Assembly (NCBI GenBank): GCA_021806885.1 | Contig: JAKAPT010000003.1 | Location: 1-50,440 of the forward strand | DNA from: a bacterium | GTDB lineage: Bacteria > SZUA-79 > Acidulodesulfobacterales > Acidulodesulfobacteraceae | DNA: 50,440 bases | Direction of reading: 5' to 3' | In this document: piece after piece, positions 24,161 to 36,218 of the stretch | Position numbering within the stretch: position 1 is the stretch's first letter | Layout of the letters: each line of letters opens with the position of its first letter | The notes under the pieces: generated by a model | Database searches by the model: none | What the model was told of the DNA's origin: nothing | What the model saw: only the letters and a program-made list of their open reading frames with translations | Program-made: the position numbers and the translations under genes

Positions 24161-25114
24161 ATGATAGTTGTAACTGGCGGGGCCGGGTTTATCGGCTCGA
24201 ATATCGTTGAAGGACTAAACAGAAAGGGTATAACCGATATTCTTGTGGTTGACAATCTTTCAAACGGAAAGAAGATGTATAACCTTTCCGACCTGGATTT
24301 CCTTGACTATATGGACAAGGACGACTTTATCGCGAGAGTCGGCTCCAATTATAGTTTTGGCAGGGTCGAGGCGGTTTTCCACGAAGGTGCGTGCTCTTCC
24401 ACTACCGAATGGGACGGAAGATACGTAATGAGAAATAATTTTGAATATTCAAAAACCCTTCTTCACTGGTGCCAGGGGATAAAAGCCTCATTCCTTTACG
24501 CCTCTTCCGCTTCCGTTTACGGTCTCGGGGAGAAGGGGTTCAGAGAGGAAAGGGACTGCGAGCTTCCCATAAATATGTACGCGTTCTCTAAGTTCCAGTT
24601 CGACCAGTACGTGAGAAAATTACTTCCGGGCGCGAAATCCCAGGTCGCGGGTTTCAGGTACTTTAATGTGTATGGTCCCAGGGAGGGGCACAAGGGGCAG
24701 ATGTCTTCCGTCGCTTTTCATTTCAACAATCAGGTTAAAGATAGCGGAAAAGCGCGTCTTTTCGAAGGGACAGGCGGGTACGCGAACGGAGGGCAAAGGA
24801 GAGATTTTATATATGTGGGCGATTGCGTAAATGTTAACCTGTGGTTTTTCGACAACCCTTCAAAATCCGGGATATTTAACCTTGGAACGGGGAAATCCAG
24901 TTCCTTCAACGATATTGCCAACGCCGTAATAAAATGGCATGGCCGTGGGGAAAAGGAATATATACCCTTTCCCGCACACCTTAAAGGGGCATATCAGAGC
25001 TTTACCGAGGCAGATATATCATTTCTCAGAAAAACAGGCTACAACAGCCCTTTTCTTGCCGCCGAGGAAGGAGTGAAGAAATACCTCGATATAATGTTTC
25101 ACGTGAAACATTAA
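24161..25114 (+). CDS. hldD: ADP-L-glycero-D-manno-heptose 6-epimerase
   Basis: HldD makes the heptose donor for LPS inner core, which marks a Gram-negative outer membrane. The 317-residue protein has the Rossmann motif [10 protein letters not shown], the family signature [14 protein letters not shown], the catalytic YAFSK and [16 protein letters not shown]. The ATG at 24161 has GGAGG 8 nt upstream; an upstream GTG frame lacks one. The last codons (MFHVKH) overlap a parS site, so DNA function shapes the C-terminus. It separates rsmG from parA. Confidence 0.94.
   Translation: MIVVTGGAGFIGSNIVEGLNRKGITDILVVDNLSNGKKMYNLSDLDFLDYMDKDDFIARVGSNYSFGRVEAVFHEGACSSTTEWDGRYVMRNNFEYSKTLLHWCQGIKASFLYASSASVYGLGEKGFREERDCELPINMYAFSKFQFDQYVRKLLPGAKSQVAGFRYFNVYGPREGHKGQMSSVAFHFNNQVKDSGKARLFEGTGGYANGGQRRDFIYVGDCVNVNLWFFDNPSKSGIFNLGTGKSSSFNDIANAVIKWHGRGEKEYIPFPAHLKGAYQSFTEADISFLRKTGYNSPFLAAEEGVKKYLDIMFHVKH
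25095..25110. other. parS centromere-like site 2
   Basis: TGTTTCACGTGAAACA is again a perfect parS palindrome. It lies inside the last codons of hldD and 41 bp upstream of parA, just upstream of the parA promoter. Confidence 0.96.
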
Positions 25115-25134
25115 TTTATTTTATATCTATAAAA

Positions 25135-25143
25135 TGATATAAT
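25135..25143 (+). promoter_or_regulatory. Extended -10 promoter of parA
   Basis: TGATATAAT ends 7 nt before the parA ATG, and no Shine-Dalgarno lies between. The transcript would start at or next to the start codon (leaderless). parS site 2 lies about 25 bp upstream, so ParB binding could affect transcription. Confidence 0.55.
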
Positions 25144-25150
25144 TTTTTCC

Positions 25151-25918
25151 ATGGGAAAGGTCGTTTGCGTCTCAAATCAAAAAGGCGGCGTCGGAAAGAC
25201 CACTACCGCCATAAATATTTCCGCCTGCCTCTCTGCTTATGAAAAAAAAGTCCTGCTCATAGATTGCGATCCCCAGGCAAACGCGACAAGCGGCACGGGA
25301 ATCTCGACCCGGAACAACGTGCCAACCCTTTACGAATGCCTTATAGGCAAAAAGAGGCCAGAGGAAGCGATATATGAATCCCAGATGAAAAACCTCTATG
25401 TGATGCCTTCAACTCCTGACCTTTCCGGTATTGAGGTGGAGCTTGTAGGCATGGAGGGAAGGGAATATTTTTTAAAAAAAAATGTAATTGAAAAAGTGAG
25501 AGGGGATTTCGATTACATTTTAATAGACACCCCTCCATCCCTGGGTCTTCTTACGGTTAACGCCTTTACCGCCTCGGACAGCGTCCTTATACCGATGCAG
25601 TGTGAATATTATTCTTTAGAGGGGATTTCCAGGCTGATGAGGACCATCCGGCTTGTAAACCAGAGGCTTAACAAGGATTTAAGAATAGAAGGGGTTTTGT
25701 TTACCATGTTCGATTCAAGGACAAACCTTACTAACCAGATAGCCTCCGAGGTCAGAAAATATTTCGGCCAGAAAATTTACGAGAATGTTATTCCCAGAAA
25801 TGTTAAGCTTCCCGAGAGTTCGAGCTTTGGAAAACCCATAATACTTTACGACATAAACTCTAAAGGAGCGGTCTATTACTTTGAACTTACAAGGGAGTTT
25901 CTTTCAAGGGTTGCCTGA
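25151..25918 (+). CDS. parA: Chromosome partitioning ATPase ParA
   Basis: This 255-residue Soj/ParA protein has the deviant Walker A KGGVGKTTT near the N-terminus, the LIDCDPQANAT motif and the DTPPSLG motif. It binds DNA non-specifically with ATP and drives origin segregation with ParB. The short N-terminus lacks a helix-turn-helix, the chromosomal type. Its stop is 11 nt from the parB ATG. The leaderless-type promoter and an upstream parS are noted separately. Confidence 0.96.
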   Translation: MGKVVCVSNQKGGVGKTTTAINISACLSAYEKKVLLIDCDPQANATSGTGISTRNNVPTLYECLIGKKRPEEAIYESQMKNLYVMPSTPDLSGIEVELVGMEGREYFLKKNVIEKVRGDFDYILIDTPPSLGLLTVNAFTASDSVLIPMQCEYYSLEGISRLMRTIRLVNQRLNKDLRIEGVLFTMFDSRTNLTNQIASEVRKYFGQKIYENVIPRNVKLPESSSFGKPIILYDINSKGAVYYFELTREFLSRVA

Positions 25919-25929
25919 GGATTAATTAT

Positions 25930-26928
25930 ATGAATAAAATTAATACCAAAGAAAAAAAGGGAAATAAAAAAGCTCAAAAAAGGGTCGTTTTAGGAAAAGG
26001 GCTCGGAGCCCTTCTTACCGAGGCCCTTCCAATGGATGCCGCCCTTCAGTCGGGCTCCGCGGATGAGGGGAGGGTTTTCGAAATAGAATTAACTAGAATT
26101 AATACAGGCGTTTATCAGCCGAGGAAGCATTTTGACGAGGATAGGCTTAAAGAATTGAAGGATTCCATCAGGGAAAAAGGTATAATAGCGCCTCTTATCG
26201 TTGTAAGGACAAAAGATACTAAAGGCTCCGGCGACGCTTTCGGTTTTTCGGAGCCCTTTTTTGACCTTATAGCGGGGGAAAGAAGATACAGGGCTGCCAG
26301 GGAACTCGGGTTTAAAACTGTACCGGCCATTATAAAAGATTTAACGGGTTCCTCAGCCCTTGAAATAGCCCTTGTGGAAAACATTCAGAGGCACGATTTA
26401 AACGCCCTGGAAGAGGCAGGCTGCTATTTGAGATTAATAGAAGAGTTCGGTCTCACCCATGACGAGCTCTCAAAGAAGGTTGGAAAGGACAGGGCCACGA
26501 TAACCAACATGCTGAGGCTTCTTGCCCTTCCCGGGGAGATTAAAAAAGAGTTGATTAGCGGAAGGATAACCCCCTCCCATGCAAGGAGCATGATCGGACT
26601 TTCAAAAGAAGAGGTAAGCCGTCTTCTTTCCAGGATTACTTCGGAAAAATTAACCGTAAGGGACATCGAAAACGCCGCAAAGATTTCAAGGTTAAAATCC
26701 AGAAACCGAAGCTCAGCTCAGCTCAAATCAAAAAGCCTTACAAAAAAAAGCGATGTTTCCACATCCTCCCAGATAAAATGTTACGAAGAAGAACTTTTTG
26801 AGGAATTTCAGGCCCCGGTCAGGATAAATTATCATGGCAGGGGAAGCGAAATAAAAGGAAAAATAGAAATAAATTTTTATTCCTCCAGGGACATGGAAAG
26901 GATAATAAGTCGCCTTAAGGGCGAATAA
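25930..26928 (+). CDS. parB: Chromosome partitioning protein ParB
   Basis: ParB binds parS, spreads along DNA as a CTP-dependent clamp and loads SMC. The 332-residue protein has a lysine-rich start with GKGLGALL, the ParB/Srx nuclease-like domain with GERRYRAARELG, the central helix-turn-helix (LSKKVGKDRATITNMLRLL) and a C-terminal dimerisation domain. Length is slightly above the usual 280-300 due to the linkers. Two perfect parS sites occur upstream in the window. Confidence 0.96.
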   Translation: MNKINTKEKKGNKKAQKRVVLGKGLGALLTEALPMDAALQSGSADEGRVFEIELTRINTGVYQPRKHFDEDRLKELKDSIREKGIIAPLIVVRTKDTKGSGDAFGFSEPFFDLIAGERRYRAARELGFKTVPAIIKDLTGSSALEIALVENIQRHDLNALEEAGCYLRLIEEFGLTHDELSKKVGKDRATITNMLRLLALPGEIKKELISGRITPSHARSMIGLSKEEVSRLLSRITSEKLTVRDIENAAKISRLKSRNRSSAQLKSKSLTKKSDVSTSSQIKCYEEELFEEFQAPVRINYHGRGSEIKGKIEINFYSSRDMERIISRLKGE

Positions 26929-26945
26929 CCAAATCACGCCATCCC

Positions 26946-26954
26946 TGGTATAAT
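26946..26954 (+). promoter_or_regulatory. Extended -10 promoter of the F1-ATPase operon
   Basis: TGGTATAAT is an extended -10 box in the parB-atp gap. The inferred start leaves a leader of about 38 nt with GGAG before the ATG at 26999. Confidence 0.5.
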
Positions 26955-26998
26955 ATTACTAATAAGCGTCAGTTCCTTATCAAAATGCCTTTGGAGAT

Positions 26999-27424
26999 AT
27001 GACTGAATTAGTTATCACATGGCAGGGATTATTGTTTGAAGCCGTTTCATTCCTTGTCTTCACTTTTCTTCTAAACCTTTTTTTATTTAAGCCTATAAAT
27101 AGAATTATTAAAAAAAGGGCGCAAATCATTGAAACCCATCTAAACACCAAAAATAACCTGGATAGCGGAATTGAAGGCTTTGGTTTCAAGACCGATGAAG
27201 AAAAAAGAAAATTAAAGCAAGGGATCCATGACCTAAAATCACGCACCGGCTCTGAAGCTCGCGCGGAAGCCTCAAAAAAAACCCGGGAAACCCGGGAGAG
27301 GGCGTTAGCGCGATCCGGCGCCATATTGGATGAATTCCAGAGAAAAAAAGGTTCCCTTGAAGAAGTTTATATGGAAAAAACTTCGGAAATTTCATCACTT
27401 ATATGTAAAAAAATTTCAGGATAG
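26999..27424 (+). CDS. F-type ATP synthase subunit b'
   Basis: This 141-residue protein has one N-terminal membrane helix (about 10-32) and a long charged coiled coil, the build of a peripheral-stalk b subunit. The second b-type gene follows directly, so the enzyme likely uses a b/b' heterodimer, as is common in photosynthetic and many deltaproteobacterial ATPases. The segment TFLLNLFLFKPINRIIKKR is typical. Genes for the membrane subunits a and c are not here and must lie elsewhere. Confidence 0.85.
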   Translation: MTELVITWQGLLFEAVSFLVFTFLLNLFLFKPINRIIKKRAQIIETHLNTKNNLDSGIEGFGFKTDEEKRKLKQGIHDLKSRTGSEARAEASKKTRETRERALARSGAILDEFQRKKGSLEEVYMEKTSEISSLICKKISG

Positions 27425-27429
27425 TTATT

Positions 27430-27906
27430 ATGGCAACTTTCTGGCGTCTTTTTGACACATTTATATTGCTTGCCGGCCTTGTCTATATTTCAATCAAATA
27501 TGTGATGCCTGCCTTGCGCGCCCGGGGGGCAGAGATAAGCTCAACAATCGAAAAAGCTAAAGAAGAAGAGGAGAAGGCAAAAGAACTCCTTAAAGCGGCG
27601 GAGGATAAATTTAACAGCGTTAAAACGGAATTGGGCGTCATAATGGAGGAGGCACTGAAGGAAGCAGCGCTTGATAGAAAAAACATTATTGAAGAGGCAG
27701 GCGTCTCTGCGGGCAAAATGGCCGAAAATATTATAGCCCTTGCAAAAGGGGAAGTGGAAAAGCAAAAAAGGATAATATACCTGAACGCTGTAGAGGGTTA
27801 TTTTAATTCCGCAGTGGAAAAACTTGGAAAAGAGCTTTTGGACGAAACAATGACCCGGATAAATTATAATTTGATAGACCTTCATGGAGGCAAAATTGGA
27901 AAATGA
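27430..27906 (+). CDS. atpF: F-type ATP synthase subunit b
   Basis: This 158-residue peripheral-stalk subunit has a membrane helix at about 8-26 and a coiled coil of Glu/Lys/Ala-rich heptads (about 35-125), including EKAKEEEEKAKELL. It links F0 to the alpha3beta3 head through delta. It lies 5 nt after b' and overlaps atpH. A TTATTATGG start region lacks a strong Shine-Dalgarno. Confidence 0.88.
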   Translation: MATFWRLFDTFILLAGLVYISIKYVMPALRARGAEISSTIEKAKEEEEKAKELLKAAEDKFNSVKTELGVIMEEALKEAALDRKNIIEEAGVSAGKMAENIIALAKGEVEKQKRIIYLNAVEGYFNSAVEKLGKELLDETMTRINYNLIDLHGGKIGK

Positions 27907-28456
27907 CCTCATAGCCAGAAGGTATTCAGAGGCCCTTTTCAAGATAGCGCTGGAAAATAAAAATGTGGACGAAATATACAGGGATCTAGGCTCTTTTCTT
28001 ACCGCCTGCTCTTTAATGCAGTGCGCGGAAGAATTTCTTTTAAGGTCATATATTGCAAAGAAAGAAAGGATTTCTGTTATAAAAATCATGGGTGAGGCGT
28101 TATCTTTCAAGCCCGATACCGTCAATTTCTTAAGTCTTTTGATAGAGAATAGCAGGATAAATTGCTTCTACAAGATTTTTCTTGAATATTCTAGGTTAAG
28201 GAATGAAGCGGCAGGCATTATGAGGGCCGAGGTTGTTTCGGCCTCTAAACTCACGATGGGCGAAATGGACAGGTTAAAGGCAGAGCTCGAAAAAAACAAG
28301 GGGAAGACCTTCATAATACGAGAAAAAGTAGATAAGGGCATTTTGGGCGGATTTATAACAAGTATAGAAGACAAGGTATATGATTTAAGCATAAAAACCG
28401 CCCTTTCAAGGCTTCAAAACGAACTTAAACGGGAAGCGCAGAACTATGGCGGATAA
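27896..28456 (+). CDS. atpH: F-type ATP synthase subunit delta
   Basis: This roughly 186-residue protein has the OSCP/delta pattern: [13 protein letters not shown] near the start and the C-terminal [28 protein letters not shown]. It caps the alpha3beta3 head and holds the b stalk. The TTG at 27896 has GGAGG exactly 5 nt before it. An ATG at 27884 is in frame but lacks a ribosome site. It overlaps atpF by 11 nt and atpA by 11 nt, suggesting coupled translation. Confidence 0.92.
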   Translation: MENDLIARRYSEALFKIALENKNVDEIYRDLGSFLTACSLMQCAEEFLLRSYIAKKERISVIKIMGEALSFKPDTVNFLSLLIENSRINCFYKIFLEYSRLRNEAAGIMRAEVVSASKLTMGEMDRLKAELEKNKGKTFIIREKVDKGILGGFITSIEDKVYDLSIKTALSRLQNELKREAQNYGG

Positions 28457-29957
28457 ATCAACCGAACTGACCGATATAATCAAGCAAAAGATTGAATCCT
28501 ATACGCAGGGGATAGATATTAGCGAAACCGGCGTAGTCATATTTGTAGGGGATAAGGTTGCGAGGATCTACGGCCTTTCCAACGCCATGATAGGCGAAAT
28601 TATCGAAATGGCCCCTGATATTTACGGTTATGTCTTAAACCTTGAGGAGGATAGCGTCGGCGTTGTTGTCCTGGGGGAAGAGTTTGTAATAAAAGAAGGC
28701 GACAGGGTTAAAAGAACCGGCAATATTGCCGAGGTCCCCGTCGGGAAAGAGATTGTGGGAAGGGTTCTGGACGGGCTTGGAAGGCCGATCGACGGTAAGA
28801 ATCCGATTAAGGCGGCGTATTATTCTCCCATCGAAAGGAAGGCGCCGGGAATAGTCGAAAGGAAAAAGGTAAATCAACCCTTATACACCGGCCTGAAAAT
28901 ACTTGATGCCCTGATCCCTATTGGTCGCGGCCAGAGGGAGCTAATTATAGGGGACAGGCAGACCGGGAAATCCGCGATAGCGGTGGATACAATTTTGAAC
29001 CAGAAAGGTCAGGACGTTTACTGTATTTATGTTGCGATAGGGCAGAAACAATCAACTGTTTCTTTTATCTATGACAAGCTGATGGGCGAGGGTGCGATGG
29101 ATTACACGACCATAATTGCCGCCAACGCTAGCGATCCTGCGACTCTTCAGTATTTTGCCCCTTATACGGGTGTTACAATGGGGGAATATTTCCGGGACAA
29201 TGGAATGCATTGCCTCATTATTTATGATGACCTTTCGAAACATGCCGTAGCTTACAGGGAGGTATCCCTCCTTTTAAGGAGGCCCCCTGGAAGGGAGGCT
29301 TACCCGGGAGACGTATTTTACCTGCATTCGAGGCTTCTTGAGCGTGCGGCCAAGCTTAACGATAATCTTAAGGGGGGTTCTCTTACGGCCCTCCCAATAA
29401 TAGAAACCCAGGCCGGGGATGTCTCGGCATATATTCCTACAAATGTAATTTCGATTACGGACGGCCAGATATTCCTTGAAACCGATCTTTTTTATTCGGG
29501 CATAAGGCCCGCCGTAAACGCGGGGCTTTCGGTTTCCAGGGTCGGAGGGGATGCCCAGATAAAGGCCATGAAACAGGTGGCAGGAGGTTTAAGGCTTTCG
29601 CTTGCCCAGTACAGGGAGCTTGCCGCGTTTGCCCAGTTCGGCGCTGATCTGGATAAATCAACACAGGAAATGCTTGCCCGGGGAAGAATGATGACCGAGC
29701 TCCTCAAACAACCTCAATACAAGCCAATGCCTGTTGAAGAGGAGGTAGTTATCTTATATGCCGCTACAAATGGCTACATGGACGGCTACCGGATAAGCTC
29801 GATTAAAAAATATGAACATGAGCTTCTTTTGTACGTAAAAAATTCCTATCCCAGCATAAACGAGGAAATAAAAAATAAAAAAGAGCTGAATGACAAGTTA
29901 AGGTCCGACCTTTCTTCGGCGCTGGACAAATTTAAAACCATTTTTATAGAAGATTAA
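28446..29957 (+). CDS. atpA: F-type ATP synthase subunit alpha
   Basis: This 503-residue protein is the standard length. It has the non-catalytic P-loop [11 protein letters not shown], the [36 protein letters not shown] block and the [23 protein letters not shown] block. It alternates with beta in the hexamer. Its ATG overlaps atpH. It sits between delta and gamma in the canonical order. Confidence 0.98.
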   Translation: MADKSTELTDIIKQKIESYTQGIDISETGVVIFVGDKVARIYGLSNAMIGEIIEMAPDIYGYVLNLEEDSVGVVVLGEEFVIKEGDRVKRTGNIAEVPVGKEIVGRVLDGLGRPIDGKNPIKAAYYSPIERKAPGIVERKKVNQPLYTGLKILDALIPIGRGQRELIIGDRQTGKSAIAVDTILNQKGQDVYCIYVAIGQKQSTVSFIYDKLMGEGAMDYTTIIAANASDPATLQYFAPYTGVTMGEYFRDNGMHCLIIYDDLSKHAVAYREVSLLLRRPPGREAYPGDVFYLHSRLLERAAKLNDNLKGGSLTALPIIETQAGDVSAYIPTNVISITDGQIFLETDLFYSGIRPAVNAGLSVSRVGGDAQIKAMKQVAGGLRLSLAQYRELAAFAQFGADLDKSTQEMLARGRMMTELLKQPQYKPMPVEEEVVILYAATNGYMDGYRISSIKKYEHELLLYVKNSYPSINEEIKNKKELNDKLRSDLSSALDKFKTIFIED

Positions 29958-29960
29958 AAT

Positions 29961-32353
<2,393 letters not shown>

Positions 32354-32356
32354 CAA

Positions 32357-32608
32357 ATGGCGCTCAAACTAAAAATTACAGGACGTGAAGGCGTCATATT
32401 CAATGGGAATGTGGATTTCTGCGAAATTCCCGCTGAACCGGGGATAGAAGGCATTTTGCCCGGGCATGAGAATTTTATTGCTAATGTTATGAAGGGAAAA
32501 GTAGTGTATAAAACGGGTAACTCTTCCACTGAAATAGACGTCCCCGCAGACGGATTTGCCGAGGTAAGCGTTGATGCCGTAAACATTATTTTATCCGGTA
32601 AATCCTGA
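32357..32608 (+). CDS. atpC: F-type ATP synthase subunit epsilon, N-terminal domain only
   Basis: This 83-residue protein matches the N-terminal beta-sandwich of epsilon: the IPAEPGIEGILPGHENF motif and a strand ending in NIILSGKS. The usual 130-140-residue subunit has a C-terminal helical hairpin that inhibits ATP hydrolysis; it is absent. The frame stops cleanly at TGA with no frameshift evident, so this looks like a natural short form, as described for some Chlorobi and others. It is the last gene of the operon. Confidence 0.93.
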   Translation: MALKLKITGREGVIFNGNVDFCEIPAEPGIEGILPGHENFIANVMKGKVVYKTGNSSTEIDVPADGFAEVSVDAVNIILSGKS

Positions 32609-32711
32609 TATCCCCCCTTTTCAATAAATAAATTGATATTAAATTCTAAAAATATTATCATACCTAATGGTATTTTCCACTCGAAAAACATTTTTCTAAT
32701 TTTTTCAGGCC

Positions 32712-33980
32712 ATGATCGATATAAAACTCATAAGGGAACAAAGGGAATTTGTCAAAAAGGAAATTGAAAAGCTTTCTGTATCTTCTCTGATAATAGACGA
32801 GATTTGCGAGCTGGATGAATCCAAAAGAAAGCTACTCTATGATACCGAATGCCTCAGAAATACCCGGAAAATCCTATCCAGGGAGATTTCTTCCGAAAAA
32901 AACGAAGAAAAAGTCTCAGCTAAAAAAAACGAGGTTAAGAAAATAAACGATACAATAAAGTTTCAGGAAGAAGACCTTGCCTTAATTGATAATAAATTAA
33001 CGGAACTTATGCTGAATGTTCCCAATCTTCCCGATCCCGATGTCCCTTTGGGTGAAGACGACTCCCATAACGTCACGGTATCATATTTTAACGAAAAGAA
33101 ATCCTTTGAATTTAAACCACTTGCGCATTATGAAATAGGTGAAAAAAGGGGGCTTATAGACTTTGAAAGGGGGGTGAAAATATCCGGAACGCGTTTTTAT
33201 GTCCTTAAGAAAGGGTTTGCAAGGCTACAGAGGGCCCTTATTAATTTTATGCTGGACACGCACATTTTAGAGCACGGCTATGAAGAAGTTTACCCCCCCT
33301 TCATGGTGAACGAGGATTGCCTTGTCGGGACGGGGCAGTTGCCAAAGTTTGCCGATAATCTTTATAAGGACGATGATTCCGGCTTTTGGTTTGTTCCCAC
33401 CGCGGAAGTTCCGGTTACGAACATGTACCGGGATGAAATTATAGACCCTGGTCTTTTACCCGTAAAGCACGTGGCATATACGGCGTGTTTCAGGAAGGAG
33501 AAGATGTCTGCGGGAAAAGATACAAGGGGAATAAAAAGGGGGCACCAGTTTGACAAGGTGGAGCTTGTAAAGATAGTCCTGCCCGAAAAGGCAAAAGAAG
33601 AGCTATCAAGCCTCATATCAGATGCCCAGGACATACTTAACAGGCTTGAAATCCCTCACAGGCTTGTTCAGATGTGCGCGGGAGATTTGAGCTTTTCCGC
33701 GGCTGAAAAATATGACATCGAGGCTTACGCCCCGGGGGTCAACGAGTGGCTTGAAGTCAGCTCATGTTCAAATTTCAACACCTTCCAGTCGAGAAGGGCT
33801 AACATAAAATTTAAAAGGGATAAAAATTCCAGGGCCGAGTTTGCGGCCACGCTTAACGGTTCGGGACTTGCGCTTCCAAGAGTCATGATCGCGGTAATAG
33901 AAAATTATCAGACAAGGGACGGATTGGTTAAGATACCCGATGCCTTAAGAAAATATCTTAACGATGAGGAATTTATTTAA
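32712..33980 (+). CDS. serS: Serine-tRNA ligase
   Basis: This 422-residue class II synthetase has the long N-terminal coiled-coil arm (about 1-105) that reads the tRNA variable arm. The class II motifs follow: motif 1 (YEEVYPPFMVNE), motif 2 (YTACFRKEKMSAGKDTRGIKRGHQFDKVELVK) and motif 3 (NGSGLALPRVMIAVIENYQ). It charges tRNA-Ser with serine. A 103-bp AT-rich gap, without a recognisable terminator, separates it from atpC. ftsK follows after 18 nt. Confidence 0.96.
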   Translation: MIDIKLIREQREFVKKEIEKLSVSSLIIDEICELDESKRKLLYDTECLRNTRKILSREISSEKNEEKVSAKKNEVKKINDTIKFQEEDLALIDNKLTELMLNVPNLPDPDVPLGEDDSHNVTVSYFNEKKSFEFKPLAHYEIGEKRGLIDFERGVKISGTRFYVLKKGFARLQRALINFMLDTHILEHGYEEVYPPFMVNEDCLVGTGQLPKFADNLYKDDDSGFWFVPTAEVPVTNMYRDEIIDPGLLPVKHVAYTACFRKEKMSAGKDTRGIKRGHQFDKVELVKIVLPEKAKEELSSLISDAQDILNRLEIPHRLVQMCAGDLSFSAAEKYDIEAYAPGVNEWLEVSSCSNFNTFQSRRANIKFKRDKNSRAEFAATLNGSGLALPRVMIAVIENYQTRDGLVKIPDALRKYLNDEEFI

Positions 33981-33998
33981 CCCGGGCTTTAAATATAT

Positions 33999-36215
33999 AT
34001 GTCTTTTCACAAAAGGATTATAAGTTCTGTTTTAATTATTTTCTTTTCTGCCTACTCGTTCCTTTCCCTTTTTTCCTTTAATATTCTTGAAGTGACCGCG
34101 AATTCGTATTCCATTTCCACGGTTCATAAAACAAACTTGGGGGGCAGGATCGGAAGCACACTTGCCGAATATTTACTTAACGTATTTGGGATTTCCTCCT
34201 TCCTTCTTATGCTGTTCATTCTTTTTTCGGGCATGCTTCTTATTTTTAACGCGCCAAAAAAGATAAGGCCTTTAGCAGGAATGCTCATCTTTTTTCTCGC
34301 GTCAAATATGCTTTTATCATGGATTTTTAGAAATATTTCATATAACGATTTTCCCGCGTCCGGCGGCGGTCTCGTGGGAAGCGGCCTTTTATACTACAAC
34401 GGAAAGTTTTTCGGTACCGTTGGCACCGCAATAATCCTTGCCGTTTTATTCATAATCTCGTTTTATATAATTTTTAGAAAAAAAGGAATCAGATTCTTAA
34501 AAGAAAGGGTCATCGGGATATATTCCGCTATTTCTGAAAATTTAAGGGATTTAAAAGAACTTGATTTCAGTAAAATAATACATAAAATTAAATTTTTCTT
34601 TTCTTCCATGTCCCTCTATTTCGATAAGAAAAGGGGCTTTCAGAAGCGAAGGAAAACATTTGTCGAAAACAAGGAATTGTTCGGGGGAACAAGAGAGGAG
34701 CTAATAAAGGAACTAGATGAAAGAGAAAGCAAGCTGGCGGATCCGGCCACCGGCAAGACTCCCGCAAAACCGAAGAATATCTCTTTTGATTTCACGGGGG
34801 ACAGGGAAACAAAGCTCCCCCCCATCTCTTTACTTGATTCAAACACGGAAAAGGATAGCGTAAAACCGGACAGGGCTTCCCTTTTGGCTAATGCGACGCT
34901 TATAGAAAAAAAGCTCATGGATTTCGGCGTCAAAGGCAAGGTAACGGGCGTGAACGCCGGGCCCATAATAACGATGTATGAATTTGAGCCGGCAAGCGGG
35001 ATAAAAATAGGAAAAATAATCCCCCTTTCGGAGGACTTGACCATGGCCCTTAAATCCAGGCCTGTAAGGATTACCGGGGTGGTGGAAGGCAAATCCTCCG
35101 TGGGAATAGAGGTGCCGAATAACAAGAGGGAAACCGTTTATTTCCCAGAGATTTTAAGGTCCAGAGAGTTTGCGCAGTCGGATTCTCCTTTAACAATGAT
35201 TCTCGGAAAAAACACCTCGGGGGAAAATTTTATATTTGACCTTAAGAGATGCCCCCACCTGCTGGTAGCCGGGGCAACCGGTTCAGGAAAAAGCGTTTTT
35301 ATAAACGCCCTTATCGCGAGCATTCTATTCAAGGCTTCTTACGAGGAGGTTAACTTCCTGATGATCGATCCCAAAAGGCTTGAGCTTACCCCATTCGAAA
35401 ATCTTCCTCATCTCGCGTCGGACGTCATATATGACCCTAAAAAGGCCTCGGTTGCCCTCAGATGGGCTGTTTCCGAGATGGAAAGAAGATACAGGATAAT
35501 GCAGGAAGTTTCCGTAAAAACCATAGAGCAGTTTAACGACAAGGCAAAAAGAAGGGATTTGAAATCCATACCCTACCTTGTTGTTATAATAGACGAGCTG
35601 AGCGATTTGATGCTTACAAGCCCAAAAGATATAGAGACCTCAATAGTTCGTCTTTCACAGATGGCCCGCGCCTGCGGGATACATCTTGTCATTGCCACCC
35701 AGAGACCTTCGGTCAATGTCGTTACAGGCATAATAAAGGCGAACATGCCCTCAAGAATAGCGTTTCTTGTTTCCTCAAAGGTGGATTCCAGGACCATACT
35801 TGATTCAAATGGGGCAGAAGAGCTTTTGGGATATGGCGACATGCTGTTTATGCCCCCCGGACAGGGCCGTCTTATTAGAATACATGGTTCTTACATCACC
35901 GAGAATGAAATAAAAAGAGTCGTAAAATTTATCGAGGAAAAGAATTTTCCGGTCCAAAAAAATGAGTCTCTTGTAAAGGAGTTTGACAATAGCCTCAATT
36001 CTGATAGAATATTTACCAAAGATTTTGAGGACTCCGACGACGAGATTTACAGGGAGGTCTTAAACCTTGTTGAGTCGATGGAGGGCGATTCTACAATTTC
36101 GATATCCTATATACAAAGAAGGTTCCGGATCGGCTTTAACAGAGCGGCCCGGATAGTCGAGAAACTCCAGGAAGAGGGCATATTGCAGAAAAAAGGGAAA
36201 AAGGGGCAGTTATAA
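33999..36215 (+). CDS. ftsK: DNA translocase FtsK
   Basis: This 738-residue protein is a short FtsK/SpoIIIE, moving chromosome ends apart at the septum. Four hydrophobic segments lie in residues 10-165. A linker (about 170-290) leads to the translocase domain with Walker A GATGSGKSVF and the VVIIDELSDLM Walker B. Conserved IATQRPSVNVVTG is present. The C-terminal winged-helix gamma domain (SISYIQRRFRIGFNRAARIVEKL) recognises KOPS-like DNA. lolA starts 3 nt after its stop, the common ftsK-lolA pairing. Confidence 0.96.
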   Translation: MSFHKRIISSVLIIFFSAYSFLSLFSFNILEVTANSYSISTVHKTNLGGRIGSTLAEYLLNVFGISSFLLMLFILFSGMLLIFNAPKKIRPLAGMLIFFLASNMLLSWIFRNISYNDFPASGGGLVGSGLLYYNGKFFGTVGTAIILAVLFIISFYIIFRKKGIRFLKERVIGIYSAISENLRDLKELDFSKIIHKIKFFFSSMSLYFDKKRGFQKRRKTFVENKELFGGTREELIKELDERESKLADPATGKTPAKPKNISFDFTGDRETKLPPISLLDSNTEKDSVKPDRASLLANATLIEKKLMDFGVKGKVTGVNAGPIITMYEFEPASGIKIGKIIPLSEDLTMALKSRPVRITGVVEGKSSVGIEVPNNKRETVYFPEILRSREFAQSDSPLTMILGKNTSGENFIFDLKRCPHLLVAGATGSGKSVFINALIASILFKASYEEVNFLMIDPKRLELTPFENLPHLASDVIYDPKKASVALRWAVSEMERRYRIMQEVSVKTIEQFNDKAKRRDLKSIPYLVVIIDELSDLMLTSPKDIETSIVRLSQMARACGIHLVIATQRPSVNVVTGIIKANMPSRIAFLVSSKVDSRTILDSNGAEELLGYGDMLFMPPGQGRLIRIHGSYITENEIKRVVKFIEEKNFPVQKNESLVKEFDNSLNSDRIFTKDFEDSDDEIYREVLNLVESMEGDSTISISYIQRRFRIGFNRAARIVEKLQEEGILQKKGKKGQL

Positions 36216-36218
36216 TCC

